Below are positions 63,782 to 64,000 of a DNA stretch of 64,000 nt, piece after piece (within the stretch, counting starts at the first letter, position 1; each line of letters starts with the position of its first letter). The DNA lies in contig CP073344.1 of assembly GCA_024397875.1 (NCBI GenBank), positions 2,843,001-2,907,000 on the forward strand. Reading direction: 5' to 3'. The notes beneath the pieces are model-generated. The model did not search any database. It was given only the letters and a program-made list of their open reading frames with translations, and was not told the DNA's origin. The translations under genes were made by a program, and so were the position numbers. Source of the DNA: Amphritea atlantica (GTDB taxonomy: Bacteria; Pseudomonadota; Gammaproteobacteria; Pseudomonadales; Balneatricaceae).

Positions 63782-64000
63782 ATGAGATGGTTCCCCTCGC
63801 TTTTAACCAGCTATGCTGGAAAGGCGACGAAACCAACAAGGAGAACCATCTCATGTCTATCAAAGTCCTTGGAATCGATTTAGGCAAGTCTTCTTTTCAT
63901 TTAATTGGTCGTGATTCTCACGATAAGCAAGTCTGCAAAAAGAAACTCTCTCGTCATCAGCTCATTACTTTTATAGCACAACTACCGCCATGCATTATTG
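63782..64000 (+). mobile_element. Left part of an IS110-family insertion sequence
   Basis: The transposase start at 63853 and the structured DNA before it identify an IS110-type element, cut by the window edge. A 12-bp perfect inverted repeat, ATGAGATGGTTC (63782-63793) and GAACCATCTCAT (63843-63854), encloses a second stem CCAGC/GCTGG (63807-63819). The outer end is not defined, because IS110 elements lack terminal repeats and target duplications; it lies between the tRNA-Tyr end (63739) and 63782. Confidence 0.75.
63853..64000 (+). CDS. IS110-family transposase, N-terminal 49 codons
   Basis: The frame is open to the window edge. MSIKVLGIDLGKSSFHLIG opens the RuvC-like DEDD domain, with Asp9 the first acidic residue, and KKKLSRHQLITFIAQLPPC follows as in many IS110 transposases of Vibrio and marine bacteria. 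An AAGGAG ribosome site lies 10 bp upstream. The enzyme (a DEDD/serine-dependent recombinase) works with an element-encoded bridge RNA in studied IS110 members. Whether the gene is intact cannot be seen. Confidence 0.88.
   Translation, partial: MSIKVLGIDLGKSSFHLIGRDSHDKQVCKKKLSRHQLITFIAQLPPCII

Overview
The window is about 64 kb of chromosomal DNA from a gammaproteobacterium, most likely a marine member of the Oceanospirillales (Oceanospirillaceae; relatives of Amphritea, Neptunomonas or Marinobacterium would fit). This rests on E. coli/Pseudomonas-like versions of nth, rnf, cys, nrdAB and pyrC, together with TRAP transport, aerobic aromatic-acid genes and small families such as VF530 and DUF2986. 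The genus is inferred from gene content, not from a database search. Coding density is high and most of the window reads as core genome. The only clear mobile element is the start of an IS110-family element at the right edge.

Left part (1-12.1 kb): the end of a DcaP-like porin, an AraC-type regulator, then a divergent aromatic-acid gene set. The leftward operon encodes a feruloyl-CoA-synthetase-type ligase, an acyl-CoA dehydrogenase, an SDR 3-hydroxyacyl-CoA dehydrogenase and a crotonase. The rightward operon encodes a DctPQM TRAP transporter and an amidohydrolase. A MarR regulator follows, and palindromes in the shared promoter region could be its operators. Together these look like uptake and side-chain shortening of hydroxycinnamates by hydration, oxidation and hydrolytic cleavage.

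Middle part (12.4-32 kb): an MFS exporter; omega-amidase plus methionine aminotransferase; a nucleoside-recognition membrane protein; PBP7-like endopeptidase; a CZB-GGDEF diguanylate cyclase; a YgeA-type racemase; a YIP1 protein; and methionine salvage genes mtnK, mtnA and mtnDCB. With the aminotransferase/omega-amidase pair, nearly the whole MTA-to-methionine route is in this window. Then come a PAS-GGDEF protein, asparaginase I, dihydroorotase, and an Hsp20 gene with a sigma-32-like promoter and a ROSE-type RNA thermometer leader, followed by a DegQ-like protease.

Right-centre (32-47.5 kb): a GIY-YIG protein, an alpha/beta hydrolase, an AT-richer LysR/Old Yellow Enzyme pair, a lipoprotein, a MAPEG protein, two tandem HDOD paralogues, and an assimilatory sulfur block. 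That block is cysG, APS-reductase-type cysH, DUF934, a sulfite reductase haemoprotein and a TauE/SafE permease, with cysD-cysN diverging. CysN ends in what looks like a decayed APS kinase domain, which fits an APS (not PAPS) route.

Right part (47.6-64 kb): rnfABCDGE with a very repeat-rich RnfC tail, several small proteins (including an unlisted 41-residue lysine-rich one), nth, a persulfide-dioxygenase-like/rhodanese fusion, the VF530/DUF2986 pair, nrdA-nrdB-yfaE with two NrdR boxes spaced 31 bp apart, tRNA-Tyr(GUA), and the first 49 codons of an IS110-family transposase.
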